16,189 bases of DNA from Bacteroidota bacterium (lineage in GTDB: Bacteria > Bacteroidota > Bacteroidia > Bacteroidales > VadinHA17), in contig JAUWMO010000038.1 of assembly GCA_030613125.1 (NCBI GenBank), positions 1 to 16,189 of the forward strand. The letters are read 5' to 3'. The notes below the pieces were generated by a model. That model was not told the origin of the DNA. It ran no database searches and worked only from the letters and a program-made list of their open reading frames with translations. The number at the start of each line of letters is the position of its first letter. Position 1 is the first letter of the stretch. Both the position numbers and the translations under genes were made by a program. This document shows positions 1-8,100 of this stretch, one piece after another.

Positions 1-246
1 GGCCAGGGCTTGTTTTTCAGATAAATTGTTCGGTTTCTTATCAATACCTAATATGCCCCCGCCTATAGCAACAGCCCCTGAAGTAACCAAAATAACTTCT
101 ACATTATCATTATGAATTTTTGCCAGGACTGTAGCAAGTGATTCGATCCTTTGAAGATTTATTCTGCCGTTTGGAAATGACAGGGTGGAGCTGCCAACTT
201 TAATGACTATTCTTTTCTTTTCCGATAGTTTTTTTACGCGGTCCAT
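1..246 (-). CDS. proB: Glutamate 5-kinase, N-terminal part (partial, runs off left edge)
   Basis: Glutamate 5-kinase phosphorylates glutamate with ATP, the first step of proline synthesis in the cytoplasm. I translated the minus strand from the ATG at 246-244; 82 codons are open to the window edge. The amino-acid-kinase landmarks are intact: the nucleotide-phosphate loop KVGSS at residues 16-20, VTSGAVAIG at 54-62, and the start of the KQALA motif at 78-82. These match ProB; ArgB would have KYGG at the first site. The start lies 3 bp after the stop of a second glutamate-kinase-like gene, so the two are probably translationally coupled. It is the last visible gene of the argR-argG-proC-argH operon. 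Whether a PUA domain and proA follow cannot be seen. Identity is confident; only the full length is unknown. Confidence 0.85.
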   Translation of the reverse strand, partial: MDRVKKLSEKKRIVIKVGSSTLSFPNGRINLQRIESLATVLAKIHNDNVEVILVTSGAVAIGGGILGIDKKPNNLSEKQALA

Positions 247-249
247 AAT

Positions 250-918
250 CTAAAAGTGAAAGGATAATTTGTTAAAATCTGATGGAAAAGGCTCAGATAA
301 ATATTTTCCATAAGATATTTTTTCTTGAACATTCGAAATAGTCTCAATTAGTTTGTTCTCATTTACAATTATATTTTCAAACTTACTTCCCCGGTGTATT
401 AAAAGAAATTTCCCGTTTTCTTCAGATTTAGCAAGGATTAATTCGGCATCAACAATACTTGCCACATTCAGTACCATATAGTAATTATCATCAAGTTCAA
501 TATCATCCGTTGAAACTGAATCATTTTCATTGATAATGGCTATGATCTTTTTTGAAAGAAGGTTTGTCAATGTGTTTTTTGCATTCCGGTTTCTGACAGG
601 GTTTTTAACTACATCATTTGTTAGCAGGACCTGTGCAGCCACCTGGTTGAATATATCAAAATAGTACCGGTAATATTTCATCAATTCAACCTGGCCTACC
701 GCAGCAACTGCTTGTTTCTGAATACGATCTACCGGTATGTTATCAAATCCCAGTTTTGCAGCCCCGAGGAAAATGGCACCCGATGATACAACGAGAATCT
801 CTATACCACTGTTTCTCATGTTGGTCAACACCATTGTCAGCCTTTCCAATTTCTTTTTATTAAATTTTCCCTGTGGCGTTAACAAACTTGTTATCTCAAC
901 TTTAACTACTATCTTCAT
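250..918 (-). CDS. Divergent glutamate-5-kinase-like protein (amino acid kinase fold), possibly inactive paralog
   Basis: 222 residues, clearly related to ProB. Visible landmarks are K6 in the first strand, VSSGAI at 44-49, KQAVAAVGQ at 68-76, the AQVLLTNDV segment at 95-103, an RNRNAKNTL helix near 110-117, and INENDSV at 129-135. Several expected features are altered or absent. The phosphate loop KVGSS/T reads KVEIT, so the glycine is lost. The GDND motif reads DDNY at 143-146, so its last aspartate is lost. The LLTDxxGLYTxDP strand reads LILAKSEENG. No GTGGMxTK segment (the nucleotide-binding lysine region) and no PUA domain follow. The frame is open and the codon use looks like its neighbours, so this is not obviously a decayed gene. 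It lies 8 bp after argH and 3 bp before a normal-looking proB. It may be a regulatory or structural partner of ProB, or a kinase with another substrate; that is inference. Confidence 0.75.
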   Translation of the reverse strand: MKIVVKVEITSLLTPQGKFNKKKLERLTMVLTNMRNSGIEILVVSSGAIFLGAAKLGFDNIPVDRIQKQAVAAVGQVELMKYYRYYFDIFNQVAAQVLLTNDVVKNPVRNRNAKNTLTNLLSKKIIAIINENDSVSTDDIELDDNYYMVLNVASIVDAELILAKSEENGKFLLIHRGSKFENIIVNENKLIETISNVQEKISYGKYLSEPFPSDFNKLSFHF

Positions 919-926
919 GAATTCTG

Positions 927-2258
927 TTATTGTATCAGAATATTAATTGCCTGATCTGCTTTATGAAAATTGAATTCTGATATTATTTTTTTCATTTTTT
1001 GCTTTATCTCATAATTACAGAGATTGCCTATACTCCCCTCATGTGTGTGATAAACAGTTTTATCGGGTTGAAAACTGCCGTCGGCAATTGATTCTGCCAC
1101 TTCATGGTAGGCTTCTCTGAATGGAATGCCTGTTTTAACTTTTTTATTGATTTCTTCTACGCTGAAAATGTATTGATAACGATTATCTTCAAGGATCTTA
1201 TTATTGATTTGGATATGTTCCAAAATAAGAATTGACATTTCCAGACAATCTAAAAGAATTGAAAATGAGGGTAAGTAGATATCTTTTAATATTTGATGGT
1301 CCCTGTGATAGCCTGTTGGGAGGTTGCCGCTGATCAGGGATATCTCATTAGGTAAAGCCTGGATCTTGTTACATTTTGCACGGATAAGTTCAAGAACATC
1401 CGGGTTTTTTTTATGAGGCATTATGCTTGATCCGGTTATGAAATCATCAGGAAAACTCACAAATCCAAAATTCTGACTCATAAACAATGTAAGATCCATA
1501 GCAAGTTTCGATAAAGTTGCAGCAACGGATGACAGGGCAAAGGCCACGGTTTTTTCAGTTTTGGTCCTGCCCATTTGTGCATAGATAGAATTATAGACCA
1601 GGTCGTCAAAGCCGAGTAATTCTGTTGTTATTTCCCTGCGAATAGGGAATGCCGAACCATACCCGGCGGCTGAGCCTAACGGATTTTGATTGATAATCCG
1701 GTAGGCAGCTGAAAGCATAATCATATCATCTGTCAGGCTTTCAGCAAAGGCACCAAACCACAAACCAAAAGATGAAGGCATGGCAACCTGTAAGTGGGTG
1801 TAACCGGGCATAAGAACCTCTTTATGTTTTTCACTCAGTTCTGTCAGTAACTTAAAAAGAGAATATGCCTTATCACTGACAGAACTGATCTGGTGCCTGG
1901 AAAATAACTTAAGATCCAATAAGACCTGGTCATTCCTCGATCTGGCAGTATGAATCTTCTTTCCTGTTTCTCCAAGTTTTTCTGTAAGTAATTCTTCCAC
2001 CTGGGAATGTATGTCTTCCACTCCCTCTTCAATTCTTAGTTCTCCTTTTTTTGCTTTGTGGTACAGACTTTTCAGTTCCTTAAGTAGAAGTCTGGTTTCT
2101 GTTTCAGAAAGCAAGTCTGTTTCTTTCAACATTATTACATGGGCCATTGAGCCAAGAATGTCCCACGGGGCCAGTATCAAATCCAACTGCTGGTCTTTTC
2201 CTATAGTAAATCTTTCAATGGCTTTATTCAGCTTGGGATTTTTATTCCACAGTTTCAT
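927..2258 (-). CDS. argH: Argininosuccinate lyase
   Basis: Cleaves argininosuccinate to arginine and fumarate, the last step of arginine synthesis; cytoplasmic, normally a homotetramer of the fumarase/aspartase superfamily. At 443 residues it is close to usual length. The three conserved regions are present: HTARSRNDQ at 103-111, GYTHLQVAMP at 152-161 with the conserved Thr-His pair, and the signature GSSIMPHKKNP at 276-286, which contains the catalytic serine (Ser277/Ser278). The N-terminus (KLWNKNP..., then APWDILGSMAH) matches Bacteroidetes forms. It starts 46 bp after the proC stop and ends 8 bp before the glutamate-kinase-like gene, so it is within the operon. In larger relatives of this cluster, as I recall them, argH follows argB and argE; both are missing here. 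Confidence 0.96.
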   Translation of the reverse strand: MKLWNKNPKLNKAIERFTIGKDQQLDLILAPWDILGSMAHVIMLKETDLLSETETRLLLKELKSLYHKAKKGELRIEEGVEDIHSQVEELLTEKLGETGKKIHTARSRNDQVLLDLKLFSRHQISSVSDKAYSLFKLLTELSEKHKEVLMPGYTHLQVAMPSSFGLWFGAFAESLTDDMIMLSAAYRIINQNPLGSAAGYGSAFPIRREITTELLGFDDLVYNSIYAQMGRTKTEKTVAFALSSVAATLSKLAMDLTLFMSQNFGFVSFPDDFITGSSIMPHKKNPDVLELIRAKCNKIQALPNEISLISGNLPTGYHRDHQILKDIYLPSFSILLDCLEMSILILEHIQINNKILEDNRYQYIFSVEEINKKVKTGIPFREAYHEVAESIADGSFQPDKTVYHTHEGSIGNLCNYEIKQKMKKIISEFNFHKADQAINILIQ

Positions 2259-2304
2259 TCTATTAGAATTTTATATGTATTATTAAATTCTCAGATCGTG
2301 TGTA

Positions 2305-3126
2305 TTAACTATTAATATTATTGTTCTGATCAGATTTACTTATTTCATTGAAAGAGGTCATTATTCCTTTGATCAATGCAGAATTTAATCCTCTATGGTC
2401 CATTTCATTCAGTCCGGCTATTGTAATTCCTCTGGGAGTGGTAACCTTATCAATTTCTTTTTCCGGATGGTTTTTGGAATCGATTAGTAATGCTGAAGCC
2501 CCCTTCGATGTTTGTGAAGCAATCAGTTGAGCTTCTTCAGCATGGAAACCGATTTGAATTCCTCCCTGTGAAACGGCTCTGATTGTTCGCAGAAAAAATG
2601 CAATCCCACAGGCCCCAAGAACAGTGGCTGCCGGCATTAATTGCTCATCAATTATAACTGTTTTCCCCATTTGATTGAAAACAGATTGAACTTCTTCGAG
2701 TTTTTCATGCTCATCAGTATTTGCCGCCAGGCATGTCATTGATTCATTCACAGAAATGGCTAAATTTGGCATTACTCTGATAACAGACACATTTTTATCC
2801 ACTAACCTTGCTATTGCAGCTATATTGTATGAAGGAACTACTGAGGCCAGTATATGGGTTTCGGACTTAATGTAATTCCCGATCTCTTTTAGCAAATCTT
2901 CTACCTGCCGGGGTCGAACTGCGATAATTGTCAAATCTGCATTTTCAACTGCAAATCGGTTATCAGAAGTGATTTTAATTCCTTTTTCTGCCAGATCACT
3001 TAATAATGACAGGTTTCTGCGTGAGACTGTGATGGAGTCGGGTGTGTATTGCTTTGTTCGTAACAACCCATTGGCAATGGCTTTCCCAATATTACCACCA
3101 CCCAATATTGATATTTTTTTTATCAT
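2305..3126 (-). CDS. proC: Pyrroline-5-carboxylate reductase
   Basis: Reduces 1-pyrroline-5-carboxylate to proline with NAD(P)H, the final proline step; cytoplasmic. The 273-residue protein has the Rossmann motif GGGNIG at 9-14 after the first strand, AVRPRQV at 69-75, RVMPN at 117-121, and the C-terminal dimerisation and substrate motif VTTPRGITIAGL at 228-239. Many bacteria have TSPGGTT at that last site; the TTPRG form is, as I recall, common in Bacteroidetes. The tail is a low-complexity Asn/Ser stretch. It lies 30 bp after argG, where argC is usually found in this type of cluster, and 46 bp before argH. This ties proline synthesis to arginine control. Confidence 0.95.
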   Translation of the reverse strand: MIKKISILGGGNIGKAIANGLLRTKQYTPDSITVSRRNLSLLSDLAEKGIKITSDNRFAVENADLTIIAVRPRQVEDLLKEIGNYIKSETHILASVVPSYNIAAIARLVDKNVSVIRVMPNLAISVNESMTCLAANTDEHEKLEEVQSVFNQMGKTVIIDEQLMPAATVLGACGIAFFLRTIRAVSQGGIQIGFHAEEAQLIASQTSKGASALLIDSKNHPEKEIDKVTTPRGITIAGLNEMDHRGLNSALIKGIMTSFNEISKSDQNNNINS

Positions 3127-3156
3127 TCTTATATTATTGAAAGATTAAATACTAAT

Positions 3157-4407
3157 TTACAGGCTATAAATATGATTTTTACTTTTTTTGTTCATAATAG
3201 CATTATGGGCCATAAGCCTTATTGAATTTATCTTAATAAATCCGAGACTGTCCTTCTGATCAAAACCTCCCTCGATGTCCATGCTGGAAAGCTCTTGATT
3301 ATACAGAGAACTGGGAGATTCTCTTCCATCTATCATTACGTTTCCCTTGTACAGGGATAGATAAACAATACCATCAATAATTTCCTGGCTTTTATCTATT
3401 GCTGCCATTAAGAAATCCATTTCAGGACTGAACCAGAAACCATAATATATAAGTTCAGAGAATTTTGGAGAGAGCATATTCCTTAACCTCATCACCTCCC
3501 TATCCATTGCTATGCCCTCAATATCCTGGTGGGCCAGGTACAATATGGTTGCTCCCGGTGTTTCGTATACACCCCGGGACTTTATACCAATGAACCTGTT
3601 CTCAACCATGTCGAGGAGGCCTATCCCGTTTTCTCCAGCTATTTTGTTCAGGTATATAAATAACTCCAGTGGATCGGTCTTTTCGATATTTTCTTCAGGA
3701 TTGACAACTTTTACAGGAATTCCATCCTTGAAATGGATATGGATCTTAGTTACCTTATCTGGTGCATCCATCGGTACAACTATTTTTGTATATATATCTT
3801 TATCGGGAGTATATCGCGGGTCTTCAAGTATTCCGGCTTCGTGACTTATATGCATTAGATTGTCATCTTCACTGTACGGCTTCTCAAAGGATGCTTTAAC
3901 AGGGATGTTTTTTCCCTTTACATAATTTAACATGTCAGTTCTACCCTTGAAAATATCAAGGAATTCCTGATCTTTCCAGGGTGAATAAACCTCGATCTGA
4001 GGATTTAATGCATAATATGCCAGTTCAAACCGTACCTGATCATTGCCTTTACCGGTGGAACCATGTGAAACAATATTTGCTCCTTCCTGCTTTGCAATCT
4101 GTATCTGCTTTTTAGAGATCAATGGCCTTGCCAGGGCTGTGCCAAGCAAATACCGGCCTTCATAGTTGGCGTTTGCCTTAATGGCCGGGAAAATGTAATC
4201 GGTTACGAATTCTTTTTTTAAGTCTTCAATAAGAACCTTGGAGGCACCAATTTTCAGTGCCTTCTCTTTTAAAGATTCGAAATCATCATCTTGTCCTACA
4301 TCTGCAACATATGCAATAACTTCATAATCTTTTTCGATTAACCATTTCAGTATAACTGAGGTGTCCAGCCCTCCACTGTAGGCGAGAATTATTTTCTTTT
4401 TTTGCAT
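3157..4407 (-). CDS. argG: Argininosuccinate synthase
   Basis: Joins citrulline and aspartate using ATP to give argininosuccinate, the penultimate step of arginine synthesis. 416 residues, normal length. The N-type ATP pyrophosphatase loop AYSGGLDTS is at 9-17, the second ATP and substrate motif HGSTGKGNDQVRFEL at 115-129, and the acidic-aromatic segment RYLLGTALARPLI at 85-97. It begins 149 bp after the argR stop. That gap has no TAnnTTTG element on this strand and no good ARG box, so the gene is probably transcribed from the argR promoter. A 21-bp block of three heptamers lies in the gap. Citrulline must come from an ornithine or acetylornithine carbamoyltransferase encoded elsewhere, or be taken up. 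Confidence 0.96.
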   Translation of the reverse strand: MQKKKIILAYSGGLDTSVILKWLIEKDYEVIAYVADVGQDDDFESLKEKALKIGASKVLIEDLKKEFVTDYIFPAIKANANYEGRYLLGTALARPLISKKQIQIAKQEGANIVSHGSTGKGNDQVRFELAYYALNPQIEVYSPWKDQEFLDIFKGRTDMLNYVKGKNIPVKASFEKPYSEDDNLMHISHEAGILEDPRYTPDKDIYTKIVVPMDAPDKVTKIHIHFKDGIPVKVVNPEENIEKTDPLELFIYLNKIAGENGIGLLDMVENRFIGIKSRGVYETPGATILYLAHQDIEGIAMDREVMRLRNMLSPKFSELIYYGFWFSPEMDFLMAAIDKSQEIIDGIVYLSLYKGNVMIDGRESPSSLYNQELSSMDIEGGFDQKDSLGFIKINSIRLMAHNAIMNKKSKNHIYSL

Positions 4408-4481
4408 TTCATTAGTTATTAGATTTTAAAAATGTGTTTATTATATATAACCAAAATTGTTGATGTTAGCAATTGAAAGTG

Positions 4482-4502
4482 TATAGTTTTCAGTTTATAG
4501 TT
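4482..4502. repeat. Three tandem 7-bp units between argR and argG
   Basis: The units are TATAGTT, TTCAGTT and TATAGTT in direct succession, in the 149-bp gap between argR and argG. Only 21 bp long, so it could be chance in AT-rich DNA or a remnant of a longer simple repeat. Confidence 0.4.
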
Positions 4503-4556
4503 CCAAAACCTGTAATGGAAATAGGATTTTTGGTTAGAAGCTGAATTATCAAAGGA

Positions 4557-5039
4557 TTATCGCCTGATACGGTCTTTTAATTCGGGGAAGATCAAAATCA
4601 ATCTGTTTCTGATGTCATTTACTGATATACCGTCTCCAGGAATGATCAGAATAGTATCATCACCGGCTATAGTTCCGGCTATCTCAAATGATTCTGACAT
4701 ATCAATTGTCATGGCCAGACTGCTTGCATATGCCGGAAGTGTTTTTATCAAAGCAAGTTTTTGTGCAAATTCAAGACTCAAAAAGCCATTTTGCACATAA
4801 GATGTGGAAGTATCTTTTATTTTATTTGTGTTCATATCTGTAATTATAGCATAAGTGTAACCCCCTTCCTCATTTGCTATCTTTCCCACCTTTAAAAATC
4901 TCAGGTCTCTTGAAAGTGTTGCCTGCGTACATTTGTATCCTTTGATTCTCAGTATATTTAAAAGCTCTGATTGACTTCTGATCTTCTGAGTGTTAATAAT
5001 CTGATTGATTGTCAATAAACGTCTGGATTTATTTGCCAT
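4557..5039 (-). CDS. argR: Arginine repressor ArgR
   Basis: Hexameric regulator that binds ARG boxes when loaded with arginine. I chose the ATG at 5039, giving 160 residues (MANKSRR...). The open frame extends 19 codons further upstream, but that stretch covers both ARG boxes and the -7 element and encodes an unlikely AT-driven peptide. The N-terminal winged helix spans about 1-70, with the recognition motif TQATLSRDL at 38-46 including the Ser-Arg pair at 43-44. The C-terminal oligomerisation and arginine-binding domain holds GTIAGDDTI at 122-130; Asp127-Asp128 correspond to the arginine-contacting pair in known ArgR proteins. It heads the arginine/proline operon and is divergent from carB. 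The operators in front of it suggest autoregulation. Confidence 0.94.
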   Translation of the reverse strand: MANKSRRLLTINQIINTQKIRSQSELLNILRIKGYKCTQATLSRDLRFLKVGKIANEEGGYTYAIITDMNTNKIKDTSTSYVQNGFLSLEFAQKLALIKTLPAYASSLAMTIDMSESFEIAGTIAGDDTILIIPGDGISVNDIRNRLILIFPELKDRIRR

Positions 5040-5057
5040 GATGTATAAATATGTATT
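5040..5057. promoter_or_regulatory. argR: ARG box 1 (ArgR operator)
   Basis: The core TGTATAAATATGTA at 5042-5055 matches the ARG-box pattern TGnATWWWWATnCA at all but one defined position. It lies in the expected argR leader, directly before the start codon, and forms a pair with the box 21 bp away. Confidence 0.7.
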
Positions 5058-5060
5058 TAT

Positions 5061-5078
5061 AATGCAAAAATATGCAAA
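5061..5078. promoter_or_regulatory. argR: ARG box 2 (ArgR operator)
   Basis: The core TGCAAAAATATGCA at 5063-5076 matches TGnATWWWWATnCA at all but one defined position. The 18-bp sites are separated by 3 bp, giving 21 bp centre to centre, the arrangement known for ArgR operators in E. coli. This box overlaps the argR -7 element at 5065-5072. Confidence 0.7.
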
Positions 5079-5097
5079 ATGAAATATATAAACCAAA
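5065..5097 (-). promoter_or_regulatory. argR: argR promoter, Bacteroidetes type
   Basis: On the minus strand, TTTG (5097-5094) is followed after 21 bp by TATTTTTG (5072-5065), which fits the Bacteroidetes -33/-7 consensus TTTG ... TAnnTTTG. Transcription would begin near 5058, about 20 nt before the argR ATG. ArgR bound to box 2 would cover the -7 element. Confidence 0.55.
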
Positions 5098-5116
5098 TTT
5101 TTGTGGAAATTTATTG

Positions 5117-5124
5117 TATTTTTG
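5117..5124 (+). promoter_or_regulatory. carB: Putative carB -7 element
   Basis: TATTTTTG fits the -7 consensus TAnnTTTG and lies 18 bp before the carB ATG. The nearest upstream TTTG (5100-5103) is only 13 bp away, shorter than usual, so the -33 half is uncertain. The ARG boxes end about 40 bp upstream. Confidence 0.45.
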
Positions 5125-5142
5125 GTCTAATTTTTATCCAAT

Positions 5143-8100
5143 ATGATTACAGAAATTAAGAAAGTTCTTGTCCTTGGATCAGGGGCCTTAAAGATCGGCG
5201 AAGCAGGTGAGTTTGATTACTCTGGTTCACAGGCATTAAAAGCCCTTCGTGAAGAAGGTGTCATGACCATCCTTATTAATCCCAATATAGCAACAGTACA
5301 GACCTCGGAAAAGATAGCCGGTAAGATTTATTTTTTACCGGTTACGCCCTATTTTGTAGAACAGGTGATTTGTAAAGAAAAACCTGATGGAGTACTTCTT
5401 GCTTTTGGTGGTCAGACAGCTTTAAATTGTGGGATAGAACTATTTAAGAATGGGGTTCTGGACAAATATAATGTCAGAGTACTTGGCACACCCGTTCAAG
5501 CCATCATGGATACGGAAGATCGTGAATTTTTTGTGAATAAGCTGGCTGAAATAGAAGTAAAAACACCCACAAGCATTGCAGTTACAAATGTTTCAGATGC
5601 TCTTAAAGCGGCTGAAGAGATAGGTTTCCCTTTAATTATTCGTGCTGCTTATGCACTGGGTGGCCAGGGGAGCGGATTCTGTTCCTCAGATGATGAACTA
5701 AAAGCACTTGCACAGAAGGCTTTTACCTATACAGAACAGATATTAGTTGAGGAATCACTTAAAGGTTGGAAAGAGGTTGAATATGAGGTAGTTCGTGATC
5801 GTCACGATAATTGTATTACAGTATGTAATATGGAGAATTTTGATCCTCTTGGAATTCATACTGGTGAAAGTATAGTTGTTGCCCCATCACAAACTCTTAC
5901 AAACAGTGAATATCATAAATTAAGGGAACTTTCGATAAAGATTATAAGGCATATTGGTGTGGTTGGGGAGTGTAATGTTCAATATGCTTTAGATCCGGAT
6001 TCAGAAGATTATAGGGTTATTGAGGTTAATGCCCGCCTTTCACGGTCCAGTGCCCTTGCTTCAAAAGCTACCGGCTATCCTTTGGCATTTATTGCTGCCA
6101 AATTGGCCCTTGGATATGGTTTGCATGAGTTGAAGAATTCAGTAACAAAAACCACTACTGCCTGTTTTGAGCCGGCTCTTGATTATATTGTTTGTAAAAT
6201 TCCAAGATGGGACCTGGATAAATTTCAGGGGGTTTCGCATCATATTGGAAGCAGCATGAAAAGTGTGGGAGAGGTTATGGCTATTGGCCGTACTTTTGAA
6301 GAATCCATTCAAAAAGGATTAAGAATGATAGGTCAGGGTATGCATGGTTTTGTTGGGAACCGTGATCTCACTTTTGATAACCTTGACAAGGAATTAGCGG
6401 AACCTACTGATATGAGGATATTTGTTATTGCAGATGCAATGGAAAAGGGATATACGGTTGAAAAGATCCATAAACTTACACGAATCGATAATTGGTTCCT
6501 CCACAAACTTACAAATATTGTTAATCTGAAAAATGATCTGGTAAAAAGCAGAAAACCGGAAAATGTATCTGGAGAGAAGTTGTTGGAAGCCAAAGTACTG
6601 GGCTTTTCCGATTTTCAACTGGCCAGGTATATTTTAAATTCACAAGTAGAAGAGATTGAAAAAGGTTTATTAAAGATAAGAAATTACAGGAAAAAGCTGG
6701 GGATTCTTCCTTTTGTGAAGCAAATTGACACACTGGCTGCAGAATACCCGGCACAAACCAATTATTTGTATCTTACTTACAGCGGGATAGAACATGACAT
6801 TGATTTTGGAGATAAAGATAAGACCTCAATGATTGTACTTGGATCAGGAGCATACAGGATTGGTAGCAGTGTGGAATTCGATTGGTGTACGGTAAATGCG
6901 CTTGATACCGTAAAAGATGAAGGATACCGTTCGGTGATGATCAATTTTAATCCCGAAACGGTTAGTACAGACTATGACATTTGCGACAGACTCTACTTTG
7001 ATGAGCTTTCTTTTGAACGGGTAATGGATATAATTGATCTTGAACAACCTGGTGGTGTAATCGTTTCTATGGGTGGCCAGATCCCAAATAATCTGGCTAT
7101 GCGTCTACATAAGCAGGGAGTTAAGATTATGGGTACTTCTCCTGAATCGATCGATAACGCTGAGAACAGGCATAAATTTTCTATGATGCTTGATAAGATT
7201 CATGTTGATCAGCCAAAATGGAAGGAATTAACTAACATTAAGGATATTCATGAATTTGTTGGCAGGATAGGCTACCCGGTTTTAGTCAGACCTTCTTATG
7301 TTTTATCAGGAGCAGCCATGAACGTAGTTTCCAATGAGGAAGAACTAGATCATTTTTTGGAACTTGCTGCCAATGTTTCAAAGCAATATCCGGTGGTGGT
7401 TTCGGAATTTATTGAGCAGGCCAAGGAAATAGAAATTGACGCAATTGCACAAAAAGGAGAGATCATAGCTTATGCTATTTCAGAGCATGTTGAATTTGCT
7501 GGTGTACATTCCGGTGATGCAACAATGATATTTCCCCCGCAGAAAATTTATTTTGAAACGGTCAGACGGATAAAAAAAATAAGTCGGCAGGTGGCAGAAA
7601 ATCTGAAAATTACCGGACCTTTCAACATGCAGTTCCTTGCCAAAGATAATGATATAAAGGTAATTGAATGCAATTTAAGGGCTTCAAGAAGTATGCCATT
7701 TGTATCAAAAGTTTTAAAGACAAATTTAATTGAAATGGCTACTCTGGTAATGCTGGGAAAAGATATTGAGAAACCAAATAAGTCAATTTTTGAACTTGAT
7801 TATGTTGGTGTGAAAGCACCCCAATTCTCCTTTTCCAGGCTTCAGAAGGCTGATCCTGTTCTTGGAGTTGATATGTCATCCACTGGTGAAGTTGGATGCC
7901 TGGGTGAAGACTTTTATGAAGGAATATTAAAAGCAATGCTTTCTGTTGGTTATTCAATACCAAAAAAGGGTATTCTTCTCTCAACTGGTCCGGCAAGGTC
8001 AAAAGTTGAGCTGGTTAACAGTGCACGTGCTCTCGTTGAAAAAGGTTATGAACTCTATGCTACCAGGGGAACACAGAGATTTTTGGAAACCAATGGAATT

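Noticed and set aside
737..946. A 69-codon plus-strand open frame opposite the glutamate-kinase-like gene
   Set aside because: It is antisense to a frame with clear ProB-family motifs and has no features of its own.
5040..5096. A 19-codon N-terminal extension of ArgR starting at 5096
   Set aside because: It runs through both ARG boxes and the predicted -7 element, has an implausible composition, and family length and alignment begin at the ATG at 5039.
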